A stretch of 64,000 bases of DNA, taken from the NCBI RefSeq assembly GCF_030848805.1, contig NC_092361.1, forward strand, positions 13,629,444 through 13,693,443, given 5' to 3'. The notes under the pieces are model-generated. The model made no database searches, had not been told where the DNA came from, and saw only the letters and a list, made by a program, of their open reading frames with translations. This document shows, piece after piece, positions 1 through 11,223 of this stretch. Each line of letters begins with the position of its first letter. Within the stretch, counting starts at the first letter, position 1. This DNA is from Temnothorax longispinosus (taxonomy: Eukaryota; Arthropoda; Insecta; Hymenoptera; Formicidae). A program made the translations under genes and the position numbers.

Positions 1-1236
1 AGAGGCGACGCGTAGTCGCGAATCCGCATCATTAAGCCGCTGCTGGCTGTGCGAGATTCTTGGATAACGTCGACCACGTCATCGGATCGGGAGGAAGACG
101 AATGCGTCGCGATAATGAGACCGTAAATTCCACAACTAGCTCGCGGCATTAAGCCGCGACCGTCGCGAACCGCGAATAGTCCGTCTTCATCACGATGAAT
201 TTAATTAACCGTGACTTGCGTAATTAAATATTCGGTCGCGCGCGCGAAAGACACGCGCTTCTCATCTCCTTACATATTCCCGACGAACGAGCGGGAATGG
301 AAAATGAATTCCGCGATGTATATTTCACATATTTCGTACCCGATCTCGTTCCGCGGCTTATTTTTAGACGCGAGAGAAACTGAATAAAGCGCGGAAAGTG
401 CAATGTATTGCTAATTATTCATTTGTCGCAACACTGCGCTTGAATTACCATCGGAGCGAATAATAGCAAATCGAGATTGGCAATGAGACGTCGAAATTAG
501 TTCCAAATAAAAACGAATAACCAAATTTATTCTCTATTAACGATTTAAAATTACTTTTATATATAGGTATAACGAAAGAGGGAACGTGATATGATACTAT
601 AAAATTAGATTGATATTGAAGTAGCGGTAAAAAAAAAGTATACTCGCGTACGATATAGATCGTATTTTATGTGACACGGCGCATTCGCTGTAATTAGATG
701 CCGATGCATCTGGCGAGGTGGGTTTTTATGCTTTCTCGTGATGGAGCGGACGGTTTACTAGCGACATATTATGTCCCTCTGCTTTCCTGGCCGAGTGGAA
801 GCATCTTTTCCGCGCTGACATGCTCGCCTTTAAACGCCGCTCTTCTTTAATACGACGTCGTACGAACCCTCGTCAGGATCTACACCGCGGGGAGGTAGTA
901 AAAATTCCACGTTTGTAGAGTACTTTTCAGTAAGAGGAACAGAGAAAAAGAGAGAGAGAGCAGGGTAGGCGAATAGGTTGAAAAAAGCTGAACAAGGAAC
1001 GTCCGCTAACACATAGCAAGGGAGACTCTAAAGCACTGTTTTTAGCTACGCAAAATGCGAATTCAACCTGCAGCTTGTTTTCCTGTTTCTTTCGTTTAAG
1101 TCACACGTATCACGTTGCCTCTCTTTTATGTTTTAGCGACATTACGAAATAGGATTAAAAACTTACAATTCGTGGAGCAGCTGTTAGAATTTGTGCAAAT
1201 CTAAACTTATATGTATTGAGTGCGATTAACTTGTTA
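1..1236. other. Non-coding DNA, no gene recognised
   Basis: I see no protein family, splice-flanked exon or RNA gene here. The first 300 bases are CpG-rich and the rest is AT-rich. A short (AG)n run lies at about 949-960. The only open frames are short and without recognisable motifs. It is probably intergenic or intronic. Confidence 0.6.
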
Positions 1237-1240
1237 TTAA

Positions 1241-1551
1241 CCCTAGTTAGCCACACTTATTTTCGAGTCCTTATTTCGCCACACTCCGGTTTGTAAGACC
1301 GCTCGACTTTGTTGCATTGTCACTTTCAGTCTAATTAATATTTTCAAGCTTGTAATGGTAATGTAGAAATAATTGGAAATGCAGAGTCTGAATAAGATTG
1401 TTTATGATATTATAATATCAAGGAAACTTCACTTGAGTTTAAACTGAACTTATATTATAAGGAAACTAGAAGATTGTGTTATTATGTGAAAACTAGAAAA
1501 CCGAAAAACGTTCAGCGGTCCACTGGACCGAAGTGTGGCGGCGAGCTAGGG
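1241..1551. mobile_element. piggyBac-type MITE with TTAA target duplication
   Basis: This 311-bp non-autonomous element is flanked on both sides by TTAA (1237-1240 and 1552-1555), the signature target of piggyBac transposases. Its ends are CCCTAGTTAGCCACACTT on the left and, reading inward from the right, CCCTAGCTCGCCGCCACACTT, so the inverted repeats are about 18-21 bp and imperfect. The CCCTAG start resembles the CCCTAGA start of piggyBac itself. A second copy of the GCCACACT motif lies inside the left part (about 1278-1287). The 63-codon open frame crossing the right end has no transposase features. It would need a transposase supplied in trans. Confidence 0.8.
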
Positions 1552-1555
1552 TTAA

Positions 1556-2185
1556 AAACTCGGCTATTAATTTGCTGCTTTTCCTCTTTATTATTGAGTG
1601 GGGCTTTGAAATATGAATTAGTGACGATACAGGCGAAAATCTTACAGCAATGTCAGCCTATTTAAAACAGTTGCGTCACGCCGTCTCGACATCGTGATGT
1701 AACATTCATAACGCCGTTGAATTGTAATGAGCTGATGTCAATCGTTTTATTTCGCTCGATACAACTCGATACTCAGTAATCCAGTCTTGAGCGCTACGCA
1801 CTCGTTACTATCCGGGCAAAGATATTTATTTCCCGCCTTAAACGGAATTTATCTCAACGTTACCATCGAACTCGGATAGGATTCGTTCATCGACTCCCGC
1901 ATTCGCCGATCGTTACCGAAAATTGTTCCCGCGCGAGAGACTTCGACGCCGCATCTCGCGTGCCGTCGACCTTCCGGGCATGCCGCGGAGTCGTGGAAAT
2001 TCCGGAAACGCCGATCCTGGCTGGCGAGCCGTTTTCGTGACATTTATCTCGCGGCAAGTTCGTGCTAACATTGCACACTTCTTGCCGGAGTTCGGATGCA
2101 ACGCCCGGATAATTCGCATCGAGTTAGAAAAGAGGAGGAGAAGGCGGAGAAGGATGAGGAGGAACAGGCGAAATGTGGGAAAAGC

Positions 2186-2220
<35 letters not shown>

Positions 2221-3166
2221 TCGTTCTTTTTCGGGTTTTGATACGAATTACCCGAGTTTGCCTATCCTGCCCTCAAGATTACCCCCTTTTCACGGTCGCC
2301 TTCGGCGCGGGAGACGCGCTTCCCGCGTGATGCGAAAAGTTTGAATGGCTTTCGTTACCGGATTTTCCGAACGACGCGCTTTGCTACATGCAAATTCGGA
2401 GTATTTTCCGCGCGCGCGCACGCGCGCGACGGTCTTTAGGGACTTTACGAGGCGCTCCGAATTGGGTTCGCGAGCCCACGGGATTTTACCGGCTGTAACA
2501 AGGTACGCGATGTAAGAATCGTTGTAATCCATATTATCCGCATCGATCTATCCTTAGCTGCCTCGCCAAGCATACGTTACTTACTAATCAAATGATGCGA
2601 ACGAATCTCGACGTATATCTGAGCTCGACAATTTGCGTGCAACGCGATTCTTATGCAGTCCGAAGCACGTATACTATTAATGATTCGTCATGCCTGCCTC
2701 ATGTTCAATTAGAATTCAGCATCCGCGCTATGAGTAATGATGCATGCGGTTTGATACAACGATTACGAGATTATATGATTGCTTTAGGCTAGGCCAATGG
2801 CGTACAATTAGCTAGGAATTTACTTGTTAGAGATATTTTTAAATAAAATCTTACCCTCTTCTCCGTAAGGCTGTTAAAACAAATGAGTAATTTTATTGTT
2901 GTTACATGTAATTACAAACTTGCGATATTAATTAAATAAAAATAATTTGCATCCTCAAAAACAATTAAATTATTTGATTGAAAGTATGAAAAAGATATAT
3001 AATGGATAAAATATGACAGGAAAGGTTTAATTTTATATTTAAAAATAATTTATTTATTTCTATAAAACCGATTGAAAACCACCAGAAAACTATTTAAAGC
3101 ATTATTGTCTAAAGCTAATAACTTAATAATAAGCGAAACAGGATTGATATAAATCTTATTATAATA
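1556..3166. other. Non-coding DNA with a GC-rich microsatellite patch
   Basis: About 1850-2520 is GC-rich and stays open in several frames at once. That is expected from base composition and from the (GA)n run it contains, so I do not call a gene. The flanks are AT-rich. No conserved protein motif or convincing splice pair was seen. Confidence 0.5.
2189..2217. repeat. (AG)n microsatellite
   Basis: This is a pure AG dinucleotide run of about 14 units in a purine-rich stretch. Reading frames across it give an artificial Arg-Glu repeat and should not be taken as protein. Confidence 0.95.
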
Positions 3167-3456
3167 AATTAGAGAAGATGCCATTTTTGGTCGGGCTGGA
3201 TCTTGATAGCCCAATAATAATATTTCTGAATTTTGTATACTTTTCCAACACAATCAGTACTGCGCGTTGATTATATGTCGGTCTTAAAATACACAGAAAT
3301 ATTATTATTAGAACCTGAAGAGGGTCGAATTTGGACCGAAACGTTGTGTTTTATTATTAATAAATTTGCCAGTTATGGTCAAGGAAGTTTGGTGATATTA
3401 AATTATTATTAGACTATCAAGATCTAGTCTGACCGAAAACGGCATATTCTCTAATT
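3167..3456. mobile_element. Inverted-repeat element with hammerhead-like core
   Basis: Two arms of about 54 bp (3167-3220 and 3402-3456) are inverted copies. Both carry the order TTAGAGAA, ATGCC, GGTC, GATCTTGATAG and AATAATAAT with scattered transitions. Nested inside is a perfect 16-bp inverted pair (AATAATAATATTTCTG at 3212-3227 and its complement at 3294-3309). Between them lies CTGAAGA, then a short hairpin closed by GGTC/GACC, then GAAACG (3315-3343), which follows the hammerhead ribozyme core order. Hammerhead motifs of this kind occur in Penelope-like elements and other retroelements. No reverse transcriptase is present, so class assignment is an inference. It could instead be a plain foldback repeat. 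Confidence 0.5.
3315..3343 (+). ncRNA. Hammerhead-ribozyme-like core, probably degenerate
   Basis: The order CTGAAGA, hairpin, GAAAC matches the conserved core CUGANGA - stem II - GAAA. The stem II equivalent pairs GGTC (3323-3326) with GACC (3334-3337) around a 7-nt loop and leaves one unpaired G. No clear stem III with a following NUH cleavage site was found within about 40 nt, so it is either a minimal form with a tiny stem III or an inactive relic. Its position inside an inverted-repeat element supports an origin in a mobile element. Confidence 0.35.
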
Positions 3457-6400
3457 AATTTGTATAAAGCCAATATAACTCAGTTATTTATTTTGAAAGC
3501 GATACAAATCTAATTTCGGAACAAAACAAATTTTTATGAGATCGATGCGTGAAATATATATAAACCGATTTTACCGTCGATTTTTATAACATTCTCAAAA
3601 ATAGACTAAAATAATAAGTTTATTTAATAGAATAATAAGTTTATTTTCTAATTTGTTATCGAGAAAGCAATTTAATTGAACTTCAAATTGATTTTAAATT
3701 GAATTCTAAAAGCTGAAACTGCAGTATGAAACTTGATTCTTAGTTATATTTTGAGATTCCACACAACGGTAATTTAATCAGGACTTAATTATTTGCATAT
3801 TTAATATTTCGAAAGCCTTGTTACAAATACATAATAATAGTTTCTGCTAAAGACACATAAAATTAAAATAATAGTTAAAAATAATTTGCGGTATAGTTGA
3901 GATACCCTGTATAGATGTAACTTTTCTTCAGAAAACTATAAAATAACATAGCGCAGGTTTATTTATTACAGAAATGTCATGATAGAGAAATATTTTTACT
4001 CGAGCGGCATGTGTCATATTTCGCCAAATAGAAAATGTTCTCGAGCAAAGAAGTAATCGCCCATTACAAATTCGATCGGCGCGTGTCATTATGCTGTGCC
4101 GATCGTGATTAGCGTGTCGTGCGCCGAGCTAATTGGCTCGCTGTCGAGTTGCGTCCGCGCTTACGTGCGTCCGCGCTTCGCTCGTTCGATCGTACGATCG
4201 TCAAATCCCGTGGCGAGTTATCGTCGCGTCGCGCGTTTATCCGCTTCCGGATTCGCGTACGATAATTGAGCGCACTCCAGTTCATGCCACGTTAAAACGA
4301 CGAGTTTAACCCGCCAATAGCGCTGCTGGCAGCCTGCCGTCGATATCCGTATAATGTCGCGATATAGCGACTCCGACCCGCCGCCACTATATGCGTTCAT
4401 CGGCCCGAGGAACGGAGCGTAGGCGATGAACTCCTTTACCGCGCCTACGGTATTATCTTAAGTTGGCACCGATATACGCATGAATTCATCGCAGAGCAAT
4501 CGCGTTTGCCCGTTGTGCGTTTCCCTTAAGCCGATTTTATCAAGTTTTCCATTCACGGCTGTGAATCGCGATGATACACCTCGTTTCTCGCTGTTTATTT
4601 TTATTTTCAATAAGTTTACTTTTATGCATTAAACGAGTGACGTATGCAGATATGTTTCTAAAATGTTAACAAGTTTATTTTGAAAAGATAACGTTATGGC
4701 GCAGTGTTGGATATGAATAAATGAGAGCTATATACTTAAATCAATGGAAGTCTTTTTAATATAAAATGAAGAGATTTGAAATAATATTTATTCAGTAATT
4801 TAATATCTATATTTGTATAAACAGATCTGAATTTTCACAGAAAATAATATATTTATTTATGTTATATATTATGTCGTAATAACATCTATATTTATTTTTG
4901 TTTCTTATAATAATGATGAATACAAATTGCGTTAAATAATATTTAATAATTATATATTAATTATTGAGTTTTTTAAAAAGTTGTTTACAAGTAATTTTAA
5001 TTTATATAAAGATTTGAATTCGAATTTGAAATTGAAATTATTAATTCGAAACTGGAAATTCTTGAAAGTCTTGAATATCTTGAATAAAAAACTTGGCTTA
5101 GAAGTTTGTGTATTTAAAAGTTCTTGAAGATAATATTATTGTTTATATCGTTGTATAAATAGAAAGTTGAAGTAATAACGTAATATGTAATATGTTGGAA
5201 AATAACAATACATTTTTAAAATATTAAAAATTTTTAATACTATTCAAGACTATCAAAATATTCAAAATTTTTATAAAAAACTTGTCGGATTTGAATAATA
5301 TTCAGAATAAAAATAAAAATATAATGAAAAATTTTTATTATATATTTGAAATTATTCAAGGTGTTTTATTTATCACTAATATCTTTTTCGAAATGCGTTA
5401 CATTTTTCAAAATGGAATATAAATATACTAATCTCGTGCGTTGAATTATTGTTCACTTATCATTTGTCTGCTTGATTTATTTAAATAAAAAGAAAATAAG
5501 AGCTCGCAACATTTTAATATGCTGAATCAAAAATTAAAGTTGAGTGAGATGAAAAGAGATTGCTTGGCATTGATGCCAATTAAACTGAGTTGTCAATCAT
5601 ATATATCGTTTGTATACCTTCGTTTCATCGCTCTTAAACGAGATACGATCTCGAGTCCTCTTAAAAAGTGCTCGGAGTGATAAATCAAACGAGGGTTCTC
5701 TCTTCGCCTTTGCCTGTACCTCGCAAGAAGCTCCAGCCAATAAGAGAAACTATATATTCTTCGCAATATCCACACGTCACATGGCATATAATTTTCCAAT
5801 CGTCAGGCGCGCGTGAGCTCGTCGAGGTACGCAAAAGACTCGTTCGCGTGAGGAGCGCAAGGACACGTAATTCGAAGGCGCGTACGATGAAATATCGAGA
5901 TTCTATCACGTCAGGTCGGTTGGTCCGTTTGGCCGGCCCTTCGGAGGTAACCATCTCGCGCGCGCGCGGGCGCGCGCTCGGTCGATCGCCTCTCGATCGG
6001 GAAGTAAACGAGTTCCCGGGGCGAACGCTCGCTCGGTTCGGTCAAGCAAAAGCGAGGGAAAAAAGAATGCGATGGTAAGGAACGACAGGCGAAGGAAGAG
6101 AGGGCGGTTACGGGAAAAGAGAGGCCGGCAGGAGGAACATGATGGCAACACGCATACCTGGCGTGCACTGACTACCCGCCTATCTTGGGCTAACTCGATT
6201 GCCGCGATTGTCGCACAATACGTTGTTGACATAACACAAGAGTCGGTGTGTATTTGTCACTCTTGAGTTCATTGACCCAATTAAAAAGCCGCGTTTAGAA
6301 CCGGTAACTGGCGTCGTTGCAGTCTCAGTTGTGCACCGTTGTAGCCTTCGCGTCCTCCTCGCATTTTTGAAACTTTCCGGGAAAGATCGTAGAGCTTGCT

Positions 6401-8829
6401 ATTTTAGTAGCTCATACGCCGAAAAGCCAGCGAACAACAGTAGTTATGGAAAGTCTTGGTAGGGTTGTAGCTGCTGTTATTTTTAGAAGCCCGTGGTGCG
6501 AATATCCAACTCGGCGGTCAGACGGCATTCTTGAATTAATTATAACGTATCGAACATTGCCCGCGTGAGCGCATATATCGATTATTTTGCCGCAGAACAT
6601 TTTGTCCTAGTTCGAACTGTTTACTATAGGGTACTTACTCCTCCTTTTCTACCATAGCTTCCAATGACAAATCTAAAATTAATCTCGCTAATCGAGATAT
6701 AAGTTATTATAATTGTCAAAATATAATTTATAAACAATTATAATCGTTGTTTACTTTTTATTACTTTCCGAATTGAGAATCAGTTTTGGTACTAAATTAA
6801 CTAATCCGGATTCGTAATTTCACACGAAGGATCTGAGAGAGGTTGTCGACCTACGAAGATCCGTTGATGAAAGTAAGTGTAGCCACTGTTTAAATTTGGA
6901 ATGTGCAATGGCGCTCCACCGCGGCTTGGAAATACCGCCGCGTATGTTATTTTTGCTTTTATATCACACGCACATATGTCTAAATCTGCACGTCAAAGGA
7001 ATACACGTTACGTACAAGTAAGCGCGCTGACATTAACAGCGTCTTGAAATGATTATGCGGTTATAATTGCGACCGCGAGGAGCATTGAATAATGGAAACG
7101 GGGTCCGTTTTATCGGACTTACAAGACGGACGTAAATTTACGTAAATAGAACTGAAATATTTTCTTTGTCAGTTCAGACGGAAATATTTAATGCTCTTTC
7201 GGGCAATAAACAACAATGCGCGCGTTATTTGCATTGCTCATTACGCAGCTGCGCTATGTACAATAGAGTTGCGAACGTAACCGAAGGATGAGCCGACCGA
7301 TTGAATTGCAGGAAGGGTGGTCGTCTGGGTTATAAATCATAGCCATTGTGTAATTTAATTACGTTTTCGGTAATCGGCAGCTGCAATCGATTGCGCTCAG
7401 CCGAGTGTAATTTGCAAACCTAATCGCCTGTTGCGGTCCGCGCGTAAGGTATAATACCAGTTTGTCAACTATATTACTGTGTTTGATAAAGTTCATGTTA
7501 ACGTGTCCATTAATGCAAATCGCGTTTCAAACACTCGCGCGATGGAAGGAGACGCTGGGTGTTGTTGGTAAACTCCAATTAAGGCGCGTTGTTAAAAGCT
7601 AATCTAGACGTGTCATTCACCAACGACGATTTCTACGTTTTATTTTTATTTTTACTCCTCTCCGCGGTAGAAAAATATATTTTATTACCATAATAGGAAA
7701 TGCAATTTAAACCTGTATTAAATTGTGCAAAAAGAAATGCATTTCTCAATTATCAAACTCGTTAAATCGATGAACCTATTGAAGAGCACGCAAATTTATC
7801 AAATTACCACTACTTTGCACGAATTGGCCGAATCAATCAGGCGTACGTAATAGGCGGACAATGTAATCGTCTTAACTTTGATTTTCCGATCGGTCCTCTT
7901 GCCGCAGACAATAGCGGATAGAGTTTCTAAATTAAACAGTACCAGATCGGATACGTTCCATCTAGGTACGATTCGGTTATCACACATGCAATTTAATTTT
8001 ATATCAAAAAAATATTTTGCGGTCCAGAGGAAGAAGATTAAAAAATTGTACGAATCAAATAGCTAGAACAAAACTTTATACATTAAATAAGTTTAAATAA
8101 ATACACGCTATATTCTATAAGATTTCGTAAATGGAGAAATAGTCCACGCAACATTTGCATCGGAATGTAATGGATCTTATGTTATCGCATTTTGCAAAAC
8201 GCTTCTCTCTGACGAGAGAGAGCATTCAACTCGCCATAATGCGTCAATGAACCTTTATGCATCCAACATGCGGAAACGTTCCTAATGTTTACTCGCTTCC
8301 CGATCAAGTCGCGCTTGGTTGCACAATATTCGCAGATAGTGCGACATGCGCGTTGCGGCGACCGATGCAACGACGTGCTGATGATACTTGGGATTGACCT
8401 GACTGTGACGTGTGTGACCTGACCGCGGACGTATCTCGTCGTACCCGAAATACCAATATTGGATACGAAATTGTCATTAGTGGTGCGACGGTAAATGATT
8501 CGCTGTGACCGTTACACAGACAAAGTGGGCGCACATACGAACCTAGAGAAAGATGAAACATGTTTTGGTTCATGATCGACCTGGTTCGGCCAGCCGAAAA
8601 TTACTCCGACGTATCGAGACACGGCTATTGTCGACGATATGATGTTTGTGGAATGGCAATCTAGTTCGACGTATTATATATGTTGTTCAAACTTCAATAC
8701 AACGCTCTATTATGGCGAATGAAGACTATATCGGGATCGATCGTGGCTCTGAGCGAGTAAACTCTATCTAAGGAATTGACAAGCGCACGGCGAATTTCGC
8801 AAGAGGTAAACCACTGACCAGAAATATCT
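3457..8829. other. Non-coding DNA, long AT-rich tract and CpG runs
   Basis: About 4580-5560 is strongly AT-rich and low in complexity. A perfect 14-bp palindrome, CGATCGTACGATCG, lies at 4187-4200. A (CG)n run occurs at about 5957-5977 inside a GC-rich patch (5700-6170) that is open in several frames on both strands, which composition explains. No protein family, RNA gene or paired transposon end was recognised. Confidence 0.5.
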
Positions 8830-8840
8830 GGGGGGGGGGG
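8830..8840. repeat. Poly-G tract (G11)
   Basis: This is a homopolymer of 11 G in otherwise mixed sequence. Such runs are prone to sequencing and assembly length error. Confidence 0.9.
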
Positions 8841-10400
8841 AGGAGTAAACTCGAATTATTGCAAGCCGTACGGACAAATGGAAAAGGGAAGAGAAATGAC
8901 AAAGAGCCCACAACTCAACAAGCGGTCGCGATAAATAAGCCGCAAAATTTGATCCCTGCGCTTGTCGGAGTAAAATATCGACTCATTTCCTCCGATAACT
9001 CGTTTTTGATCGTCCGTTTCACGATCAACGTGAATCTCGCGTCCATGCGCGATAGATATAAAGCGGCCGCGTGCAACGGAAGGACCGTTTACGAGGAAGG
9101 ATCGCTCGCGAATCGCTTATAGTCGAATTTAGCGGACGCGTTTGAATAATCTCCGCAATCTGCGTTAGCTCGGTTGCACAATGCTCAATCAGTCATTCCG
9201 CGGCTAAAATAGATCGCGCATGTAAACGGTGTATTACGTGTATTATATCTGTTTCGTGCACGTCATTGTCAGAGAGAAGCTCTGCTTGGAGAACCGGTAG
9301 ATGAAAAGCCGGCCTAATATCGAACTCTGATAACCGCAACATCCCTTTATCGAAATTCGAAAACTGATCTCTGACTAATCTCTGAAAATTGGCTATAGAA
9401 TTAGCAGGTTCAATCTACCACTGAGATTTCTTAATTCTTGTGTGCTTTTTTTACATGTTAATTACAAATTTGGGAATACCGCGGTTACTCCCAATACGAG
9501 ACGGAACATTATACTCAGAGACTATCAGGGCTCTTAGAAAACGGAAAGAAAACAAGCTACCTCGTAGTCATAATGCTCCATTTAAAAGTATTACGAGGCC
9601 GACAGTGAGATTACAGCTGTCGGCCGTCTACGGTTAAGTAATCGGTGACATAACGATGCAATTCAAGATCTTTCTCCGTCCCCCTTGTTCTCGTCTGCCT
9701 GCGGGGAAAAGAACGAGTCGATGGCGAGCGAGGGGAATGTGCAGCGGTTTATTGGACGAAGAGCAAACGCATCGGCGACGCAGCTGCGATAACAAAGCGA
9801 CAATCTATACTCAACGAGGTGAAGCGCGCAAAGACATTCCCCGGTTACGTCCGACGTCGTCGTTCATCGATTGGATTTACGGTTGTTTTCACTCATCCCT
9901 GACGTACTTACATCACTTCGAGCTGGAAGCAGCTCTTAAGTATCGGTACCTTTTCTTCATCTTCCTTTATACAGCCTGTCTATATCCGCCATCCTTGGCC
10001 ATTATCGTTGGCTTTAGCAATTACATTTATGGTCGTCTCTCCTCTCAAAATTTCAGCTCGTGCGCTAATTTGAATAATATTATTTAACTTACTCGCTTTG
10101 CCGGAGTTTGTTTATTACGATCTGTACCTACTCGGGTCGGGATTAAATCTCGAGTAATATCGTCACGACCGTCTTGATCGTCGCGTAATTGCGTCGCGGC
10201 GCATGTTAGCATATAAACACGAATGTCACAAGAGAGAAAGTCGACTGAGCTCTCGACAATTGAAAGTCTCGATAGTTTTCCCTATCTTTGTCTCGTTTTT
10301 TCAAAAAAAGAAAGTATAATTGGCTATTTTTTAACGGCGCAAAATTCGATTGTTGGTTATATGGTGCTTTAACGGCCTTGGAATTAGAGCAAACGCAACC
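8841..10400. other. Non-coding DNA, no gene recognised
   Basis: The longest open frame (9656-10087, 143 codons, + strand) shows no domain, is rich in Arg and Ser at first and then turns hydrophobic, and has no splice or homology support, so I treat it as chance. Nothing else was identified. Confidence 0.5.
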
Positions 10401-10480
10401 AAAATCGGATTGGTTTCAATTACCAACCTCTACGGTTTTAACGCGGTTGTGGAAAATTTGTACGTTTGTTGAAATAACCG
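10401..10480 (+). repeat. Degenerate dispersed repeat, copy 1
   Basis: This 80-bp segment begins AAAATCGGATTGGTTTCAAT and continues through TACCA, then GGAAAATTTGTA and TTGAAATAACCG. A diverged direct copy lies about 750 bp downstream at 11149-11223 (AAAATCGGATTGTTTTCAAT, TACCAG, GGGAAATTTGTAG, ATTGAAACGGC). It is probably an old segmental duplication or two remnants of one repeat family. The family is not known to me. Confidence 0.5.
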
Positions 10481-10895
10481 AACGAGTCCTTTTCCCCGAA
10501 TGCTCTCGCATTCAGTGCGGTTTATTAACTTTTCGACTATCACGCGTTGGTGTAGCTATAGACTATAGAGTGAGTGAGTTCACCTATCCGATTTCACGGA
10601 TAAGCGAACCGCATTGCCCAAACCAACGGTAGAGTATTACTTTTAATTGAAACCAGGTAAAATATTCAATTACGCTATCGCGACTATTGGTGCGTTTCGT
10701 AATAATCAGAGGAAGATTATTTCCAAGTTATTCCGCTGCTTCTATAGTTTGTACTTTTATTTCAAAATACTGAACTCATTCTACCGTTAATTATCTCGTG
10801 ATCCAATGTTTAAAGACATTGTATATTTCTTGTTTGATAAGAAATTGTTACGAATATATTTCCTGCTTGTATATATGTTAAGATCCGCACTGCTT

Positions 10896-10943
10896 TTGAT
10901 ATTCTTGATATACTTGATATACTTGATATACTTGATGTACTTG
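10896..10943. repeat. 9-bp minisatellite (TTGATATAC)n
   Basis: About five tandem copies of the nonamer TTGATATAC are followed by a partial sixth. Because the unit is divisible by three, it keeps a frame open as a repeated Leu-Ile-Tyr string, but no surrounding coding evidence exists. Confidence 0.9.
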
Positions 10944-11009
10944 AACACAAACAATTTTGATGTGCTCTTACAATTAGATTCAACCGGTGGATGATATTAC
11001 AATGGCCAA

Positions 11010-11072
11010 TCCGCGAAAACGTATATAGCGAAATATTACAGTAATCCGCGTATATAGCGAAAATATTTTACC
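11010..11072. repeat. Short local direct repeat
   Basis: Two imperfect copies of a CCGCG...GTATATAGCGAAAATATT unit lie side by side, and a further CCGCG closes the tract. The function is unknown. It separates the two copies of the 80-bp dispersed repeat. Confidence 0.6.
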
Positions 11073-11148
11073 GCGATGAAACAGCCGCGGGACCGCAGAC
11101 GGACACTGACTGTAGTTATGCTGGGCGAAATCGTGGCGAAACGTTTAC

Positions 11149-11223
11149 AAAATCGGATTGTTTTCAATTACCAGCTGACGCCGGCTCGGCAATCGCGGGA
11201 AATTTGTAGTTCTATTGAAACGG
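11149..11223 (+). repeat. Degenerate dispersed repeat, copy 2
   Basis: This is the second copy of the segment at 10401-10480, in the same orientation. The match is strongest over the first 25 bp and over the GGGAAATTTGTA block. The middle is diverged and more GC-rich. Confidence 0.5.

Noticed and set aside
9656..10087. 143-codon + frame
   Set aside because: No recognised motif, no exon borders, and typical length for chance in this composition.
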